DNA of 49,221 bases from Gammaproteobacteria bacterium (GCA_018826895.1 JAHJYA010000040.1:1-49221); one strand, 5' to 3'; counted from the first letter of the stretch, positions 18,224-31,835 are shown. The notes: generated by a model not told the origin, from the sequence alone. Numbers and translations: made by a program.

Positions 18224-19585
18224 TTACGGCTGCTTCTTAGGCCGCTTCCAGCCGTCGATATTGCGCTGCTTGGCGCGGCCGACGGCCAGGGTGTCGGACG
18301 GCACATCGCTGGTGATTACCGAGCCAGCGCCCGTGGTGGCGCGGTCACCCAGCGTGACGGGCGCCACCAGCGCGCTGTTGGAGCCGACAAACACGTCCTC
18401 ACCAAGCACGGTGCGGTGCTTGTTGGCGCCGTCGTAATTGCAGGTGATGGTGCCAGCGCCAATGTTGGTGCGCGCACCGATTTCGGCATCGCCCAGGTAG
18501 CTCAGGTGGCCGGCCTTGGCGCCGTCACCGAGCACGGCGTTCTTCAGCTCGACGAAGTTACCCACATGGGCCTTGGCGCCCAGCACCGAGCCAGGGCGCA
18601 AGCGAGCGAACGGTCCGCAGTCAGCGCCCTCGCCTACTTCGGCACCTTCCAGATGGCTGTTGGCTTTGACGATGGCGCCTTTGCGCAGGACTGAGTTCTT
18701 GATCACGCAGTTCGGCCCGATCTGCACGACATCCTCAATCACTACCTGGCCTTCGAGGATCACGTTGATGTCGATGGTCACATCGCGGCCTACCGTCACT
18801 TCACCACGCTGGTCGAAGCGCGCCGGGTCGATCAGAGTCACGCCCTGGACCATCAGGCGGCGCGCTGCGCGGTACTGATAGTGGCGCTCCAGTTGGGCGA
18901 GCTGGATGCGGTCGTTGGCGCCCAACACTTCAATCTCGTCCGCCGCCTGCTCGGTGGCGACCACCAGGCCGTCGGCTACGGCCATGGCGATTACATCAGT
19001 GAGGTAATACTCGCCCTGGGCGTTGCTGTTGGACAACCGGCCCAGCCAGTCACCCAGGCGCTTGCCGGGCACCGCGAGAATGCCGGTGTTGCCTTCGCAG
19101 ATTTTGCGCTGCGCTTCGCTGGCGTCCTTGTGCTCGACGATGGCTTTCACCGCACCCTGCTCATCGCGCACGATGCGGCCATAGCCGGTGGGGTCGTTCA
19201 GGTTGACTGTGAGCAAGCCGAGTTGCTGCTCGCTGACCTGCAGCAGCAGGCGCTGCAGCGTTTCGACTTCAATCAGCGGCACATCGCCGTAAAGAATCAG
19301 CACACGCTCGGCAGTCAGCGCCGGCAATGCCTGGGCCACCGCGTGGCCGGTGCCCAGCTGCTCGGCCTGGATGACGAAGTTCAGGTCATCGGCCGCCAGT
19401 TGCTCGCGAACCTTCTCCGCGCCATGGCCAATCACCACGTGAATACCCTGTGGCTTGAGCTGGCGAGCGGTGTCGATGACATGCCCGAGCATGGATTTGC
19501 CGGCAACCGGGTGCAGCACCTTGGGCAGGGCCGAACGCATGCGGGTGCCTTGGCCGGCGGCGAGAATGACGATATCGAGCGACAT
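18224..19585 (-). CDS. glmU: Bifunctional GlcNAc-1-P uridyltransferase / GlcN-1-P acetyltransferase
   Basis: Carries out the last two steps to UDP-GlcNAc. ATG 19585 gives a 453-residue protein; AGGATC lies eight bases upstream, and the 47 extra upstream codons lack support. The N-terminal pyrophosphorylase domain has [19 protein letters not shown] (residues 8-26). The C-terminal domain is a left-handed beta-helix of hexapeptide repeats ([18 protein letters not shown], then the acetyl-CoA site [10 protein letters not shown]). It is separated from glmR by 120 bases and from the atp terminator by about 150, so it has its own promoter. Confidence 0.97.
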   Translation of the reverse strand: MSLDIVILAAGQGTRMRSALPKVLHPVAGKSMLGHVIDTARQLKPQGIHVVIGHGAEKVREQLAADDLNFVIQAEQLGTGHAVAQALPALTAERVLILYGDVPLIEVETLQRLLLQVSEQQLGLLTVNLNDPTGYGRIVRDEQGAVKAIVEHKDASEAQRKICEGNTGILAVPGKRLGDWLGRLSNSNAQGEYYLTDVIAMAVADGLVVATEQAADEIEVLGANDRIQLAQLERHYQYRAARRLMVQGVTLIDPARFDQRGEVTVGRDVTIDINVILEGQVVIEDVVQIGPNCVIKNSVLRKGAIVKANSHLEGAEVGEGADCGPFARLRPGSVLGAKAHVGNFVELKNAVLGDGAKAGHLSYLGDAEIGARTNIGAGTITCNYDGANKHRTVLGEDVFVGSNSALVAPVTLGDRATTGAGSVITSDVPSDTLAVGRAKQRNIDGWKRPKKQP

Positions 19586-19735
19586 GGGCAAAGATCCTGA
19601 ACAGAACGGCGGTCGTGCGGGCTTCATGCCCACCTGTGGATAACCGCACGGCAGAAGAATGGAAAGGCGTCGCTGAAGGTACTGTGGATAAGTTGGCCAG
19701 GCAGACCACCGGCGCCACAAAACCAACGCCCAAGA

Positions 19736-19761
19736 AAAAGGGTAGCCAAGGCTACCCTTTT
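19736..19761 (-). terminator. Intrinsic terminator of the atp operon
   Basis: On the minus strand the sequence forms AAAGGGTAGCC-TT-GGCTACCCTTT followed by TTC, an 11-base stem with a short loop and T-rich tail. It lies 26 bases after the atpC stop codon. Confidence 0.85.
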
Positions 19762-19786
19762 ACTCGCATGTGATGAAGCCTTGGCG

Positions 19787-20212
19787 TTAACCGCCGAACT
19801 TCTTGCGTAGCTGCTGGACGGTACGCAGCTGGGCTGCAACCTCGGCCAGGTGAGCGGCGGCAGAGCCGTAATCGAACTCCGTGCCCTTCTCGTTCAGCGC
19901 CTTCTCAGCAGCCTTGAGGGCTTCCTGAGCGGCTGCTTCATCAATGTCGGCAGCGCGCTGTACGGTGTCGGCCAGGACCTTCACAGTATGCGGCTGGACT
20001 TCGAGGAAGCCGCCGGAGATGTAGAACACCTCGGCCTGGCCACCCTGCTTGATCAAGCGGATCGGGCCTGGCTTGAGGTCGGTCAACAGCGGCGCGTGGC
20101 CCGGGGTAATCCCCAGGTCGCCGAGGTTGCCGTGTGCGATTACCATTTCCACCAGGCCGGAGAAGATTTCCCCTTCAGCGCTGACGATATCGCAATGGAC
20201 TGTCATGGCCAT
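19787..20212 (-). CDS. atpC: ATP synthase epsilon subunit
   Basis: Rotor and inhibitory subunit of F1. From ATG 20212 ([15 protein letters not shown], with GAGG at good spacing) it is 141 residues, the normal Pseudomonas length. The N-terminal beta sandwich contains [19 protein letters not shown] and [20 protein letters not shown]; the C-terminal helices follow. Last gene of the atp operon, just before its terminator. The longer frame to 20290 is rejected. Confidence 0.97.
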   Translation of the reverse strand: MAMTVHCDIVSAEGEIFSGLVEMVIAHGNLGDLGITPGHAPLLTDLKPGPIRLIKQGGQAEVFYISGGFLEVQPHTVKVLADTVQRAADIDEAAAQEALKAAEKALNEKGTEFDYGSAAAHLAEVAAQLRTVQQLRKKFGG

Positions 20213-20334
20213 ATCTAACCTCACGTATCGATCGTCTGAGGCCTGCTGAGTACCTTGGCACCCGATAGATCGAGTGCAAGGCCACGCCAACAGGCATCAG
20301 CCAGACCGTGAGCGCCCGTTGCCGGGCGCACCGA

Positions 20335-21732
<1,398 letters not shown>

Positions 21733-21761
21733 TCAACCGTTTTAAACAGTTGAACCGTTCT

Positions 21762-22625
21762 TTAAACCGCGGCAGCGCCGCCGACGATTTCCGAAATTTC
21801 CTGGGTGATCGCAGCCTGACGTGCTTTGTTGTAAACCAACTGCAGGTCTTTGATGATATCGCCAGCGTTGTCGGTGGCGTTTTTCATTGCGATCATCCGT
21901 GCAGCCTGTTCGCACGCGTTGTTTTCCATCACGGCCTGGTAAACCTGAGATTCGACGAAACGAATCATCAGGCTGTCCAGCAGGGTCTGTGCGTCGGGCT
22001 CGTAGATGTAATCCCACAGGCCTTTCTGCACACCTTCCTCTTCGATCGGCGCCAGCGGCAGCATTTGCTGCACTTCGGGCCGCTGCGTCATGGTGTTGAC
22101 GAACTTGTTCGACACCAGATACAGACGATCGATACGGCCGGAGGTATACGCGTCGAGCATGACCTTGATACTGCCAATCAGGTCGTTGAGCGACGGCTCT
22201 TCACCCAGCTTGCTCACTGCAGCAACTACGTTGCCGCCGTGGCTGCGGAAGAAAGCCGCGCCCTTGGTACCGATCACGCAGAAATCAGCCTCGACCTTGG
22301 CATCACGCCACTCGGCCATGCTTTTAAGCAGTGCCTTGAACAGGTTAGTGTTCAAACCACCACACAGGCCACGATCACTCGACACCACGATGTAGCCGAC
22401 GCGCTTGACGTCGCGCTCCACCATGAACGGGTGGCGGTATTCCGGGTTGGCTTTGGCCAAATGGCCAATCACCTGACGGATACGCTCAGCGTAAGGGCGA
22501 CCAGAGGACATGCGCATTTGAGCCTTGCGCATTTTACTGACCGCCACTTTTTCCATGGCGCTGGTGATCTTCTGCGTGCTTTTGATGCTCGCGATCTTAC
22601 TGCGAATCTCTTTTGCGCCTGCCAT
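21762..22625 (-). CDS. atpG: ATP synthase gamma subunit
   Basis: Central stalk of F1, 287 residues. N-terminal coil [20 protein letters not shown] and C-terminal [13 protein letters not shown]...[15 protein letters not shown] are the conserved ends that form the rotating coiled coil. The [11 protein letters not shown] motif lies near residue 80. Operon position between atpA and atpD is standard. Confidence 0.98.
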   Translation of the reverse strand: MAGAKEIRSKIASIKSTQKITSAMEKVAVSKMRKAQMRMSSGRPYAERIRQVIGHLAKANPEYRHPFMVERDVKRVGYIVVSSDRGLCGGLNTNLFKALLKSMAEWRDAKVEADFCVIGTKGAAFFRSHGGNVVAAVSKLGEEPSLNDLIGSIKVMLDAYTSGRIDRLYLVSNKFVNTMTQRPEVQQMLPLAPIEEEGVQKGLWDYIYEPDAQTLLDSLMIRFVESQVYQAVMENNACEQAARMIAMKNATDNAGDIIKDLQLVYNKARQAAITQEISEIVGGAAAV

Positions 22626-22675
22626 TTCACACCTTTATGGTTCAAGCAGGCGGGAGCCTGTGGCTCCCGCTGCGG

Positions 22676-24220
22676 TTACCAGGTTTGGGTGGCTTTGAAC
22701 TTCTCGATACCGGCTTTGAGGCCAGCGTCGATGTCGTCGTTGAAGTCACCCTTCTCGTTGATCTTCGCCATCAGATCGGCGTGATCACGGTTGAAGAAGG
22801 CAAGCAGACCCGCTTCGAACGCACCCACTTTCTTCACTTCGACGTCGGTCAGGAAGCCACGCTCAGCGGCGTACAGCGAAACGGCCATCTGCGCGATGGA
22901 CATCGGCTCGTACTGCTTCTGCTTCATCAGCTCGGTAACGCGCTGACCGTGCTCGAGTTGCTTACGGGTGGCTTCGTCCAGGTCGGACGCGAACTGGGCG
23001 AATGCCGCCAGTTCACGGTACTGAGCCAGAGCGGTACGGATACCACCGGAGAGCTTCTTGATGATCTTGGTCTGGGCAGCACCACCCACACGGGATACCG
23101 AAATACCGGCGTTGACCGCAGGACGGATACCCGAGTTGAACATGGCCGATTCCAGGAAGATCTGACCGTCGGTGATCGAGATCACGTTGGTCGGAACGAA
23201 CGCAGAAACGTCGCCCGCCTGGGTTTCGATGATCGGCAGTGCGGTCAGGGAACCGGTTTTGCCAGTCACAGCGCCATTGGTGAACTTCTCGACGTACTCT
23301 TCGGAAACGCGAGAAGCGCGCTCCAGCAGACGGCTGTGGAGATAGAACACGTCGCCCGGGTAGGCTTCACGGCCTGGCGGACGGCGCAGCAGCAGGGAAA
23401 TCTGGCGGTAAGCCACAGCCTGCTTGGACAGATCGTCATAAACGATCAGCGCATCTTCACCGCGGTCGCGGAAATATTCACCCATGGTGCAGCCGGCGTA
23501 CGGCGCCAGGAACTGCAGTGCAGCGGATTCGGAAGCCGAAGCTGCAACCACGATGGTGTTGGCCAGCGCGCCGGTTTCTTCCAGCTTGCGCACGACGTTG
23601 GCGATGGTCGACTGCTTCTGACCGATAGCCACGTACACGCACTTAATGCCGCTGTTCTTCTGGTTGATGATGGCGTCGATGGCCAGAGCGGTTTTACCAA
23701 TCTGACGGTCACCGATGATCAGCTCACGCTGACCACGGCCTACCGGGATCATGGCATCGACCGACTTGTAGCCAGTCTGTACCGGCTGGTCGACCGACTT
23801 ACGCCAGATCACGCCCGGTGCAACCTTTTCCACAGCATCGGTGGCCTGAGCGTTGATCGGGCCTTTGCCATCGATCGGGTTACCCAGGGCATCGACCACA
23901 CGACCCAGCAGCTCCGGACCAACCGGAACTTCGAGGATGCGGCCGGTGCACTTGGCGCTCATGCCTTCGGCGAGGCTGGTGTAGGCACCCAGGACAACAG
24001 CACCGACGGAGTCTTGCTCCAGGTTCAGTGCCATGCCGAATACGCCACCAGGGAATTCGATCATCTCGCCATACATCACGTCGGCGAGGCCGTAAATGCG
24101 CACGATACCGTCGGATACGCTGACGATGGTGCCTTCATTACGGGCTTGAGCGGTCACATCCAGCGCGCCAATGCGCTGCTTGATGATTTCGCTAATTTCG
24201 GAAGGATTCAATTGCTGCAT
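22676..24220 (-). CDS. atpA: ATP synthase alpha subunit
   Basis: Non-catalytic nucleotide-binding subunit of F1, 514 residues. Walker [10 protein letters not shown] near residue 169, [16 protein letters not shown], and the arginine-finger region [11 protein letters not shown] are visible. N-terminus [17 protein letters not shown] is typical of Pseudomonas. Full length, 14 bases after atpH. Confidence 0.98.
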   Translation of the reverse strand: MQQLNPSEISEIIKQRIGALDVTAQARNEGTIVSVSDGIVRIYGLADVMYGEMIEFPGGVFGMALNLEQDSVGAVVLGAYTSLAEGMSAKCTGRILEVPVGPELLGRVVDALGNPIDGKGPINAQATDAVEKVAPGVIWRKSVDQPVQTGYKSVDAMIPVGRGQRELIIGDRQIGKTALAIDAIINQKNSGIKCVYVAIGQKQSTIANVVRKLEETGALANTIVVAASASESAALQFLAPYAGCTMGEYFRDRGEDALIVYDDLSKQAVAYRQISLLLRRPPGREAYPGDVFYLHSRLLERASRVSEEYVEKFTNGAVTGKTGSLTALPIIETQAGDVSAFVPTNVISITDGQIFLESAMFNSGIRPAVNAGISVSRVGGAAQTKIIKKLSGGIRTALAQYRELAAFAQFASDLDEATRKQLEHGQRVTELMKQKQYEPMSIAQMAVSLYAAERGFLTDVEVKKVGAFEAGLLAFFNRDHADLMAKINEKGDFNDDIDAGLKAGIEKFKATQTW

Positions 24221-24234
24221 GCCAGTTCCCTCAA

Positions 24235-24771
24235 TCAGGATTTCAACGCTTCGGCCAGCTTGTTCAGTTTGCCGCGGACCGAACTGTCGATAACCAGGTC
24301 ACCGGCACGAATCAGCAAACCGCCGATAAGGGCAGGATTGACGACCGGCTTGGGCTGGACAGTTCGATCAAGCCGCTTGGAAAGGGCGGCAGCCAGGGTA
24401 GTTAGTTGCTCCGCCGTCAGCTCGAATGCCGTTTGCACCTCAACGTCGAGGGTGCTTTCGGCCTTGGCTTTCAGGGCGGTGAATTGCTCGAGTACGACCG
24501 GGAGCAGCGACAGACGATCATTGCTGCTCAAGGTGGCGAGGAAGTTGACGAAGTTAGCGTCAACGTACTCAGCGCAGACCTGGCTCAACACGGCGACTTT
24601 CTGGTCGCTGGTCAGCGCGGGGTTGACCAGTTGCCGAGCGACTTCGGGGGTCTGCACGGCAGCAGCCGAAAAAGCCAGCATCGACAGCCAGGCATCTGCC
24701 TGACCGGCACTGCTGGCGAACTCGAAAGCGGCTTTGGCGTAGGGCCGACCCAGCGTAGTGGTATTGATCAT
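24235..24771 (-). CDS. atpH: ATP synthase delta subunit
   Basis: Peripheral-stalk subunit joining F1 to the b dimer, 178 residues. N-terminal helical domain with [15 protein letters not shown]-terminal segment [36 protein letters not shown] matches the OSCP/delta signature. Lies between atpF and atpA with short gaps. Confidence 0.97.
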   Translation of the reverse strand: MINTTTLGRPYAKAAFEFASSAGQADAWLSMLAFSAAAVQTPEVARQLVNPALTSDQKVAVLSQVCAEYVDANFVNFLATLSSNDRLSLLPVVLEQFTALKAKAESTLDVEVQTAFELTAEQLTTLAAALSKRLDRTVQPKPVVNPALIGGLLIRAGDLVIDSSVRGKLNKLAEALKS

Positions 24772-24783
24772 CGCTCGCCTCGC

Positions 24784-25254
24784 TTAGAGTTGGGAGGCCA
24801 GTTTTGCGACCAGGTCATTGTGCGCTGCGCCGTCCACGGACGACTCGAGAATCTTCTCGGCACCGGCTACGGCAAGTGCCGACACCTGAGCACGCAGTTG
24901 ATCCTTGGCACGATTCACTTCCAGCTCAATTTCAGTCTTGGCACCAGCAATCAGCTTCTCGCCTTCGGCGCGCGCCTGATTCTTGGCATCTTCAACGATC
25001 GAGTTGGCGGTTTTGTTCGCACGATCAATGATTGCAGCGGCCTGCTCTTTGCTCTCACGGAGCAGTTGAGCGGCACGTTCCTGGGCAAGATGCAGGTCAC
25101 GCTCAGCGCGGCCAGCGGCATCCAGACCTTCGGCAATTTTCTTCTGGCGTTCCTGCATGGCCTGCGTCAGCGGCGGCCATACGTACTTCATGCAGAACCA
25201 GACGAAAATAGCGAAGGCAATCGTTTGACCGAACAGGGTCAGGTTTATGTTCAC
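24784..25254 (-). CDS. atpF: ATP synthase b subunit
   Basis: Peripheral-stalk membrane subunit, 156 residues. One N-terminal transmembrane helix ([21 protein letters not shown], residues 6-26 in part) followed by a long charged coiled coil rich in Ala, Glu and Lys. Length and N-terminus [10 protein letters not shown] are typical of gamma-proteobacteria. Confidence 0.97.
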   Translation of the reverse strand: MNINLTLFGQTIAFAIFVWFCMKYVWPPLTQAMQERQKKIAEGLDAAGRAERDLHLAQERAAQLLRESKEQAAAIIDRANKTANSIVEDAKNQARAEGEKLIAGAKTEIELEVNRAKDQLRAQVSALAVAGAEKILESSVDGAAHNDLVAKLASQL

Positions 25255-25344
25255 AGCGATTTACCTCGTGCTATCACGTATGACGCGGGTCAATTTCACA
25301 GCCATGGGGATTCACAAACGCGAATCCCGCAATCTGGAAACTGA

Positions 25345-25617
<273 letters not shown>

Positions 25618-25654
25618 TTAGTGTGTTGAACAGGTTGCTGGCGTCATGTTGCTA

Positions 25655-26497
<843 letters not shown>

Positions 26498-26887
26498 TCA
26501 GAAATTTTTTATCAGGAGTGGAGCGCTGGCCGCCGCCGCAACCGCTAGCAGATAACTGCCGAACAAGGCCGCGACGTTTACCTGAGCGATCCCCACGAAC
26601 ACCAGTGCAAACAGCACTGCCGTCAAAATCCATTTACCCATCGCCCCGGACCACATGGACTGGACGATGTCTCTTGCCGAACGCGCGCCAAAGTAACGAA
26701 AGGCTTTGTAGACAAAAAACGCATTGGGCAACAGGGCGATCAAACCGCCCAGTAGCGCTGAAAACCCAGCATTCGTTCCGCTACCCAGAGCAAATGCCAG
26801 GGCAACCAACAGGCTGACAATCGCCTGAATGCGCAGCACCGGAAAACCGGGTTGCCGGGTGAATGGCGTCTTGTTGCGAATGGCCAT
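26498..26887 (-). CDS. atpI: ATP synthase assembly protein AtpI
   Basis: Small inner-membrane protein, 129 residues from ATG 26887 (MAIRNKTPFTRQP), with four hydrophobic segments. AtpI helps c-ring assembly and may carry magnesium. First gene of the atp operon. The frame runs to 26941, but that would leave almost no leader after the promoter at 26954-26982, so ATG 26887 is preferred. Confidence 0.92.
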   Translation of the reverse strand: MAIRNKTPFTRQPGFPVLRIQAIVSLLVALAFALGSGTNAGFSALLGGLIALLPNAFFVYKAFRYFGARSARDIVQSMWSGAMGKWILTAVLFALVFVGIAQVNVAALFGSYLLAVAAAASAPLLIKNF

Positions 26888-26953
26888 TACGGTAAACCCC
26901 GGATCACGCTGCAAAAAACGAGCACATAGAGCGCATACCAAAAGAGCGCGGCG

Positions 26954-26982
26954 AGTATAGGTGCAGGCCTATTACCGATCAA
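26954..26982 (-). promoter_or_regulatory. Sigma-70 promoter of the atp operon
   Basis: Minus strand TTGATC (26982-26977) and TATACT (26959-26954) are separated by exactly 17 bases, a strong sigma-70 match. It sits about 65 bases upstream of the atpI start. A 24-base near-palindrome (26990-27013) lies directly upstream of the -35 box. Confidence 0.75.
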
Positions 26983-26989
26983 CCGCACT

Positions 26990-27013
26990 GTAGTACCGGT
27001 CGACCGATACTAC
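26990..27013. repeat. Near-perfect palindrome upstream of the atp promoter
   Basis: GTAGTACCGGTCGACCGATACTAC is symmetric apart from one base pair (A opposite A). It lies 24 bases after the parB stop and 8 bases before the atp -35 box. It could be an operator for atp, or a hairpin at the end of the parAB transcript, though no T-run follows. Confidence 0.5.
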
Positions 27014-27036
27014 ATACGTAAAGTTGTCGAAACATT

Positions 27037-27909
27037 TCAGCGGATGTGAGCGAGCACACCCTGAAGTTCATCCAGCGAGCTGTAACGGATCACTAATTGA
27101 CCCTTGCCCTTACTGCCATGCTTGATTTGCACTGGAGAGCCCAGCCGCTCTGCGAGGCGCTGTTCGAGGCGGCTGATGTCCGGATCGGTCTTGGTTACCG
27201 CTGCTGGCTTCTCTTTGCTGTTGAGCCACTGGCGAACCAGAGCTTCGGTTTGGCGAACCGTCAGGCCTCTTGCGACAACATGTCGCGCCCCTTCGGTCTG
27301 CTGTTCGGCGGGTAAACCGAGCAGAGCGCGGGCATGGCCCATCTCCAGATCACCATGGGACAGCAAGGTCTTGATCTCTTCCGGCAGGGCGATCAGGCGC
27401 AGCAGGTTGGTGATGGTCACCCGCGACTTACCCACAGCTTCGGCGACCTGCTGCTGGGTCAGTTGGAACTCCTGCTGTAGGCGCTGCAGGGCCATGGCTT
27501 CTTCGATGGGGTTGAGATCTTCACGCTGGATGTTCTCGATCAGCGCCATGGCAATCGCGGCTTCATCGGGCAGATCGCGAACCATCGCGGGGATGCGTTC
27601 CAGGCCCGCCTGCTGCGAAGCGCGCCAGCGGCGTTCACCGGCGACGATTTCAAAGCGCCCTGCACCAATCGGGCGAACCACGATGGGCTGCAGAACGCCC
27701 TGGGAGCGGATCGATTGCGCCAGCTCTTCCAGCGCCGTTGGGTCCATGTCGCGACGGGGCTGATACTTGCCGCGCTGGATCAGGTCCAGGGGCACGTACT
27801 GCAGCTCGCGCTGGTCCACCTCGGCCGCTTCTTCCTGCAGGGCAGTAATCGTCTTGCCCCCCAGCAAAGCGTCCAGGCCTCGTCCCAGACCACGTTTCTT
27901 GGCAGCCAT
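27037..27909 (-). CDS. parB: Chromosome partitioning protein ParB
   Basis: A 290-residue CTPase and DNA-binding protein that loads on parS sites and spreads, organising the origin region for segregation. Start MAAKKRGLGRGLDALLGG is typical. The N-terminal domain has the GERRWRAS motif (C-box for CTP binding), then ENIQREDLNPIEEA, and a helix-turn-helix QLTQQQVAEAVGKSRVTITN. C-terminal dimer domain follows. Twelve bases after parA. Three likely target sites are in this window (3887, 39472, 40102). Confidence 0.97.
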   Translation of the reverse strand: MAAKKRGLGRGLDALLGGKTITALQEEAAEVDQRELQYVPLDLIQRGKYQPRRDMDPTALEELAQSIRSQGVLQPIVVRPIGAGRFEIVAGERRWRASQQAGLERIPAMVRDLPDEAAIAMALIENIQREDLNPIEEAMALQRLQQEFQLTQQQVAEAVGKSRVTITNLLRLIALPEEIKTLLSHGDLEMGHARALLGLPAEQQTEGARHVVARGLTVRQTEALVRQWLNSKEKPAAVTKTDPDISRLEQRLAERLGSPVQIKHGSKGKGQLVIRYSSLDELQGVLAHIR

Positions 27910-27920
27910 GCGGAAATTCC

Positions 27921-28709
27921 TTATGCAGTTGCGGGGCGAGGGGCCGCGCGCTGGCGACGTACCAGTTCGCCGGCCAGGGCCAAGTAGGCGATGGCCCCGC
28001 GGGATTGCTTGTCGTAGACCAGCGCCGGCATGCCAAAGCTCGGCGCTTCGGCCAGGCGCACGTTACGCGGGATCACGGTTTGGTAGAGCGTGTCGGGGAA
28101 ATGCTGTTTGAGCTGCGCCGACACGTCGTTGGTCAGGCTGATGCGCGGGTCGTACATGGTGCGCAGCAGACCTTCGATCTTCAGGCTCGGGTTGAGTAAC
28201 TTGCCGATGCGCTGAATGCTGTTGACCAGGTCGCTCAAACCTTCCAGGGCGTAGTACTCGCACTGCATCGGGATAATCACGCCATCGGCGGCGACCAGGG
28301 CGTTGATGGTCAGCATTGATAACGCCGGCGGGCAGTCGATCAGGATGAAATCGTAGTTTTCGCGGATCGGCGCCAGGGCATTGCGCAGACGACTTTCCTT
28401 CATCTGCACTTCCAACAGGCCGACTTCGGCGGCCGTCAGGTCGCGGTTGGCCGGCAGCAACTGGTAACCGCCGTGCTCGGAAAATTGCATGGCCTCGACT
28501 AAATTGCAGTCGCCGACCAGGACGTCGTAGATCGAGTGCTCCAGGGCGTGTTTATCCACACCGCTGCCCATGGTCGCGTTGCCCTGGGGGTCGAGGTCGA
28601 TCAGCAGCACACGGCGCTTGGTCGCCACCAGTGAGGCGGCCAGGTTGATACAGGTGGTGGTCTTGCCGACCCCGCCTTTCTGATTGGCGATTGCGAATAC
28701 TTTAGCCAT
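27921..28709 (-). CDS. parA: Chromosome partitioning ATPase ParA (Soj)
   Basis: Walker-type ATPase working with ParB in origin segregation, 262 residues. Deviant Walker A KGGVGKTT at residues 11-18, Walker A' [10 protein letters not shown] near 40, Walker [12 protein letters not shown] near 120. ATG 28709 overlaps the end of rsmG by eight bases, so the two are coupled. Confidence 0.97.
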   Translation of the reverse strand: MAKVFAIANQKGGVGKTTTCINLAASLVATKRRVLLIDLDPQGNATMGSGVDKHALEHSIYDVLVGDCNLVEAMQFSEHGGYQLLPANRDLTAAEVGLLEVQMKESRLRNALAPIRENYDFILIDCPPALSMLTINALVAADGVIIPMQCEYYALEGLSDLVNSIQRIGKLLNPSLKIEGLLRTMYDPRISLTNDVSAQLKQHFPDTLYQTVIPRNVRLAEAPSFGMPALVYDKQSRGAIAYLALAGELVRRQRAAPRPATA

Positions 28710-29370
28710 GCAGCGTTCCCCCCTGAACCAAGCGCCGCAGTATCAGCAGATGGCGCTGACCTTGGCAACCGGGAACCTTGAGCACATGGCTGGCAGCCAG
28801 ACTGAAGTCGTCTGGCAAGGCCTGCAGCTCATCATCCGGATGCACGCCTTTCATCGCCAGCCACTGGGTATGTTCGTCGCCAAGATGGCGGGTCCAGGTA
28901 CTGAAATCGTGCAAAGAGCTGAATGCCCGTGAACAAATACCGCTGAATGGCTGCGCAGGGGTGAAGGCTTCGACCCGGCTGTGGATAACTTCAAGATTGC
29001 TCAGCTTGAGTTCCAGCTTTACCTGAGTGAGAAAGCGCGTCTTCTTGCCATTGGAGTCGAGCAGGGTAAAGCGCCGCTCGGGGAACAGAATGGCCAACGG
29101 CACCCCAGGCATCCCGCCGCCGCTGCCCACATCCAGCCAGTTATCCCCAGCCTCGGCCACATAGGGCACGACACTCAGGCTGTCGAGCAGATGCCGCGAA
29201 ACCATCTCGTCAGGGTTACGCACCGCAGTCAGGTTGTACGCCTTGTTCCACTTGATCAGCAGAGCCAGGTAAGCCAGCAATTGCCCATGCTGTTGTTCGG
29301 TCAGGACCACGCCCAGTTGCTGTGCGCCACGGCTGAGTTCTTCGGCATGTTGCGGGGTAACCAAGGACAT
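28702..29370 (-). CDS. rsmG: 16S rRNA m7G527 methyltransferase RsmG
   Basis: SAM-dependent methylase of 222 residues acting on G527 of 16S rRNA; its loss gives low-level streptomycin resistance in many bacteria. The SAM site [19 protein letters not shown] is clear, and RKPDEMV-like [16 protein letters not shown] precedes it. Its start overlaps the mnmG stop by one base (TGATG). Operon mnmG-rsmG-parA-parB. Confidence 0.97.
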   Translation of the reverse strand: MSLVTPQHAEELSRGAQQLGVVLTEQQHGQLLAYLALLIKWNKAYNLTAVRNPDEMVSRHLLDSLSVVPYVAEAGDNWLDVGSGGGMPGVPLAILFPERRFTLLDSNGKKTRFLTQVKLELKLSNLEVIHSRVEAFTPAQPFSGICSRAFSSLHDFSTWTRHLGDEHTQWLAMKGVHPDDELQALPDDFSLAASHVLKVPGCQGQRHLLILRRLVQGGTLHG

Positions 29371-31265
29371 CAGGCGCTCTGCTCCAGCTCGCGGGCGGCG
29401 CCGCGTTTTTTCAGGTGAATCAGCAACAGGGAGATCGCTGCCGGGGTGACGCCAGGGATGCGTGACGCCTGGCCAAGGGTCTGGGGCCGAGTGGCGCCGA
29501 GCTTGTGCTGGATTTCCTTGGACAGCCCGGAAATCGACGAATAGTCGATATCCACAGGCAGTTGGGTATCCTCACTGGCGCGCAGACGAGCGATTTCATC
29601 CTGCTGGCGTTCGATATAGCCGGCGTACTTGGTCTTGATCTCGACCTGCTCGGCCACCTGCACGTCATCAGCACCGCCACCGGTCAGTGCAACCAGGCCG
29701 GCGTAATCGATTTCCGGGCGGGCGAGCAGGTTGAGCAGGTTGTATTCATGGGTCAGCGGCGTGCCGAAGTGCGCAGCGATGGCCTCACCCTGCTCGGTGC
29801 CGGGGCGTACCCAGGTACTCTTCAGGCGCTGTTCTTCCCGGGCAATGCCTTCGCGCTTGGCTTCGAATGCCGCCCAGCGCTGGTCATCGACCAAGCCCAG
29901 CTCACGGCCCTTCTCGGTCAGGCGCAGGTCGGCATTGTCTTCGCGCAGGATCAAGCGGTATTCGGCCCGCGAGGTGAACATGCGGTACGGCTCCTGGGTA
30001 CCCAGAGTAATCAGGTCATCGACCAGCACGCCGATGTACGCCTCGTCGCGGCGCGGGCACCAACTGTCCTTGCCCTGAGCACGCAATGCTGCGTTGGCAC
30101 CGGCGAGCAGCCCCTGGGCGCCGGCTTCTTCGTAACCGGTGGTGCCGTTGATCTGCCCTGCAAAGAACAGCCCTGCGATCACTTTGGTTTCCAGGCTGTA
30201 CTTGAGGTCCCGCGGATCGAAGTAGTCGTACTCGATGGCGTAACCCGGCCGCACGATATGGGCATTTTCCATACCGCGAATGCTCTGCACGATCTGCAGT
30301 TGCACGTCGAACGGCAGGGAGGTGGAGATCCCATTGGGGTACAGCTCATGGGTGGTCAGGCCTTCCGGCTCGATAAACACCTGGTGGCTGTCTTTGTCGG
30401 CAAAGCGGTGGATCTTGTCTTCGATCGACGGGCAATAGCGCGGGCCAACGCCTTCGATCACGCCGGAGTACATCGGCGAGCGATCGAGGTTGGCCGCGAT
30501 GATTTCGTGAGTGCGTGCGTTGGTGTGGGTGATCCAGCAACTGACCTGACGCGGTTGTTGTTCCGGGCGACCGAGAAATGACATCAGCGGTGTCGGGGTA
30601 TCCCCAGGCTGCTCGGTCATCTGTGAATAATCGACGCTACGCCCGTCGATGCGCGGCGGTGTGCCGGTTTTCAAGCGCCCGACCCGCAGTGGCAATTCGC
30701 GCAAGCGCTGAGCCAGGGCGATCGAAGGTGGATCACCGGCACGGCCGCCGGAATAATTCTGCAACCCAATGTGGATAAGTCCGCCGAGAAAGGTGCCGGT
30801 GGTCAATACGACTGAGTCTGCGAAGAAGCGAAGACCCATCTGGGTAACCACACCCTTCACTTCGTCCTGCTCGACAATCAGGTCATCCGCGGCCTGTTGA
30901 AATATCCACAGGTTCGGTTGGTTCTCCAGAATTTCACGCACAGCAGCTTTGTACAGCACGCGGTCAGCTTGGGCACGGGTGGCCCGCACCGCAGGGCCTT
31001 TACGGCTGTTGAGCACACGAAACTGGATGCCGCCCTTGTCGGTGGCCAGGGCCATGGCACCGCCTAACGCGTCGATTTCCTTGACCAGGTGGCTTTTGCC
31101 AATACCGCCGATGGCCGGGTTACAGCTCATCTGCCCGAGGGTTTCCACGTTGTGAGTGAGCAGCAGGGTTTTTACACCCATGCGTGCAGCCGCCAGTGCG
31201 GCCTCGGTACCGGCATGACCGCCGCCGATGACGATCACCTGAAAACGGGAAGGGAAATCCACCAC
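29370..31265 (-). CDS. mnmG: tRNA uridine-5-carboxymethylaminomethyl modification enzyme MnmG (GidA)
   Basis: FAD-dependent partner of MnmE, modifying the wobble uridine of several tRNAs. The 631-residue protein has [17 protein letters not shown] at the FAD site, [23 protein letters not shown], the motif [14 protein letters not shown], and a C-terminal helical domain ([15 protein letters not shown]). Full length. Separated by about 590 bases from mnmE; that gap contains a second origin-like segment. A TATACT hexamer (31332-31327, minus strand) may be its -10 box. Confidence 0.97.
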   Translation of the reverse strand: MVDFPSRFQVIVIGGGHAGTEAALAAARMGVKTLLLTHNVETLGQMSCNPAIGGIGKSHLVKEIDALGGAMALATDKGGIQFRVLNSRKGPAVRATRAQADRVLYKAAVREILENQPNLWIFQQAADDLIVEQDEVKGVVTQMGLRFFADSVVLTTGTFLGGLIHIGLQNYSGGRAGDPPSIALAQRLRELPLRVGRLKTGTPPRIDGRSVDYSQMTEQPGDTPTPLMSFLGRPEQQPRQVSCWITHTNARTHEIIAANLDRSPMYSGVIEGVGPRYCPSIEDKIHRFADKDSHQVFIEPEGLTTHELYPNGISTSLPFDVQLQIVQSIRGMENAHIVRPGYAIEYDYFDPRDLKYSLETKVIAGLFFAGQINGTTGYEEAGAQGLLAGANAALRAQGKDSWCPRRDEAYIGVLVDDLITLGTQEPYRMFTSRAEYRLILREDNADLRLTEKGRELGLVDDQRWAAFEAKREGIAREEQRLKSTWVRPGTEQGEAIAAHFGTPLTHEYNLLNLLARPEIDYAGLVALTGGGADDVQVAEQVEIKTKYAGYIERQQDEIARLRASEDTQLPVDIDYSSISGLSKEIQHKLGATRPQTLGQASRIPGVTPAAISLLLIHLKKRGAARELEQSA

Positions 31266-31399
31266 GCACCTCGTGCCTGTTGAGAAATGGGGGGCTTTTT
31301 TACGTAGAAAAGCTGCGAAGCCGGCAAGTATAGGGCGTTCCCCTAGGTGAAAGAAGCCTTTTGCACAAAAAATAGCCAGCTGGTCCTTGCCGTACTTTC

Positions 31400-31690
31400 C
31401 CAGTGGATAACTCAGGCAGTTAACAAAATTAAAAGAATGAATTTTTAAAGATCCTTGTTTTTATGTTTATTACTTATGCCGCACTTTTCTGTGGATAGAT
31501 TGCTTAGAGTCAGTATTCATAGGCTGTACAGCGTTTCAAAAGGTTGTGCTGAAGCCGGGCTGCGCCTGTTCAGTTGCAGTCCGTAAGCTGTGGATGGAAT
31601 AGGTACTTATCAACAGGGGCGTTTATCCTCCGTTTTATCACCGGCTTATGGACTGAGCTTAGGACTGGTTTTCCACAGGGCTTATCGCGG
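31400..31690. other. Second origin-like segment between mnmG and mnmE
   Basis: This AT-rich gap aligns in the same orientation with the oriC segment at about 36010-36260. Shared landmarks: the AT-rich stretch before TTTTCTGTGGATA, the block TTCAAAAGGTTGT, GGGCTGC, TAAGCTG, TTATC-ACAGG and GCTTAGG followed by TCCACAG. DnaA boxes are degenerate: AGTGGATAA (31402), TGTGGATAG (31490), TTATCAACA (31608) and TTTTCCACA (31671), each one base off. A GATCCTTGTTTTT 13-mer-like sequence is at about 31450. As I recall, a second origin-like locus at this place has been described in P. aeruginosa. Confidence 0.7.
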
Positions 31691-31812
31691 TAAATAAATC
31701 CTGTGGAGCGATGGCTACAAGCCAGAATTTGCCTGGTTTTAGCCAGGCAAGCGTATTTCTACCGCGAGCATTCAGCAGAATAGGCTTGGGGATAAACAGA
31801 CAGGCAGAAACG

Positions 31813-31835
31813 CTGCAGCCAGTGATTGGCTGCAG
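31813..31835 (-). terminator. Probable terminator after mnmE
   Basis: Nine-base perfect arms CTGCAGCCA/TGGCTGCAG around a 5-base loop lie about 20 bases after the mnmE stop. The tail on the minus strand (CGTTTCTG) is only weakly T-rich. Confidence 0.5.

Noticed and set aside
22613..24703. 696-codon plus-strand frame opposite atpA/atpH
   Set aside because: Antisense shadow of clear, conserved genes in GC-rich DNA; its translation has no recognisable domain.
31731..31750. Hairpin TGCCTGG/CCAGGCA as terminator
   Set aside because: No T-run follows on either strand; mnmE has a better candidate closer to its stop.
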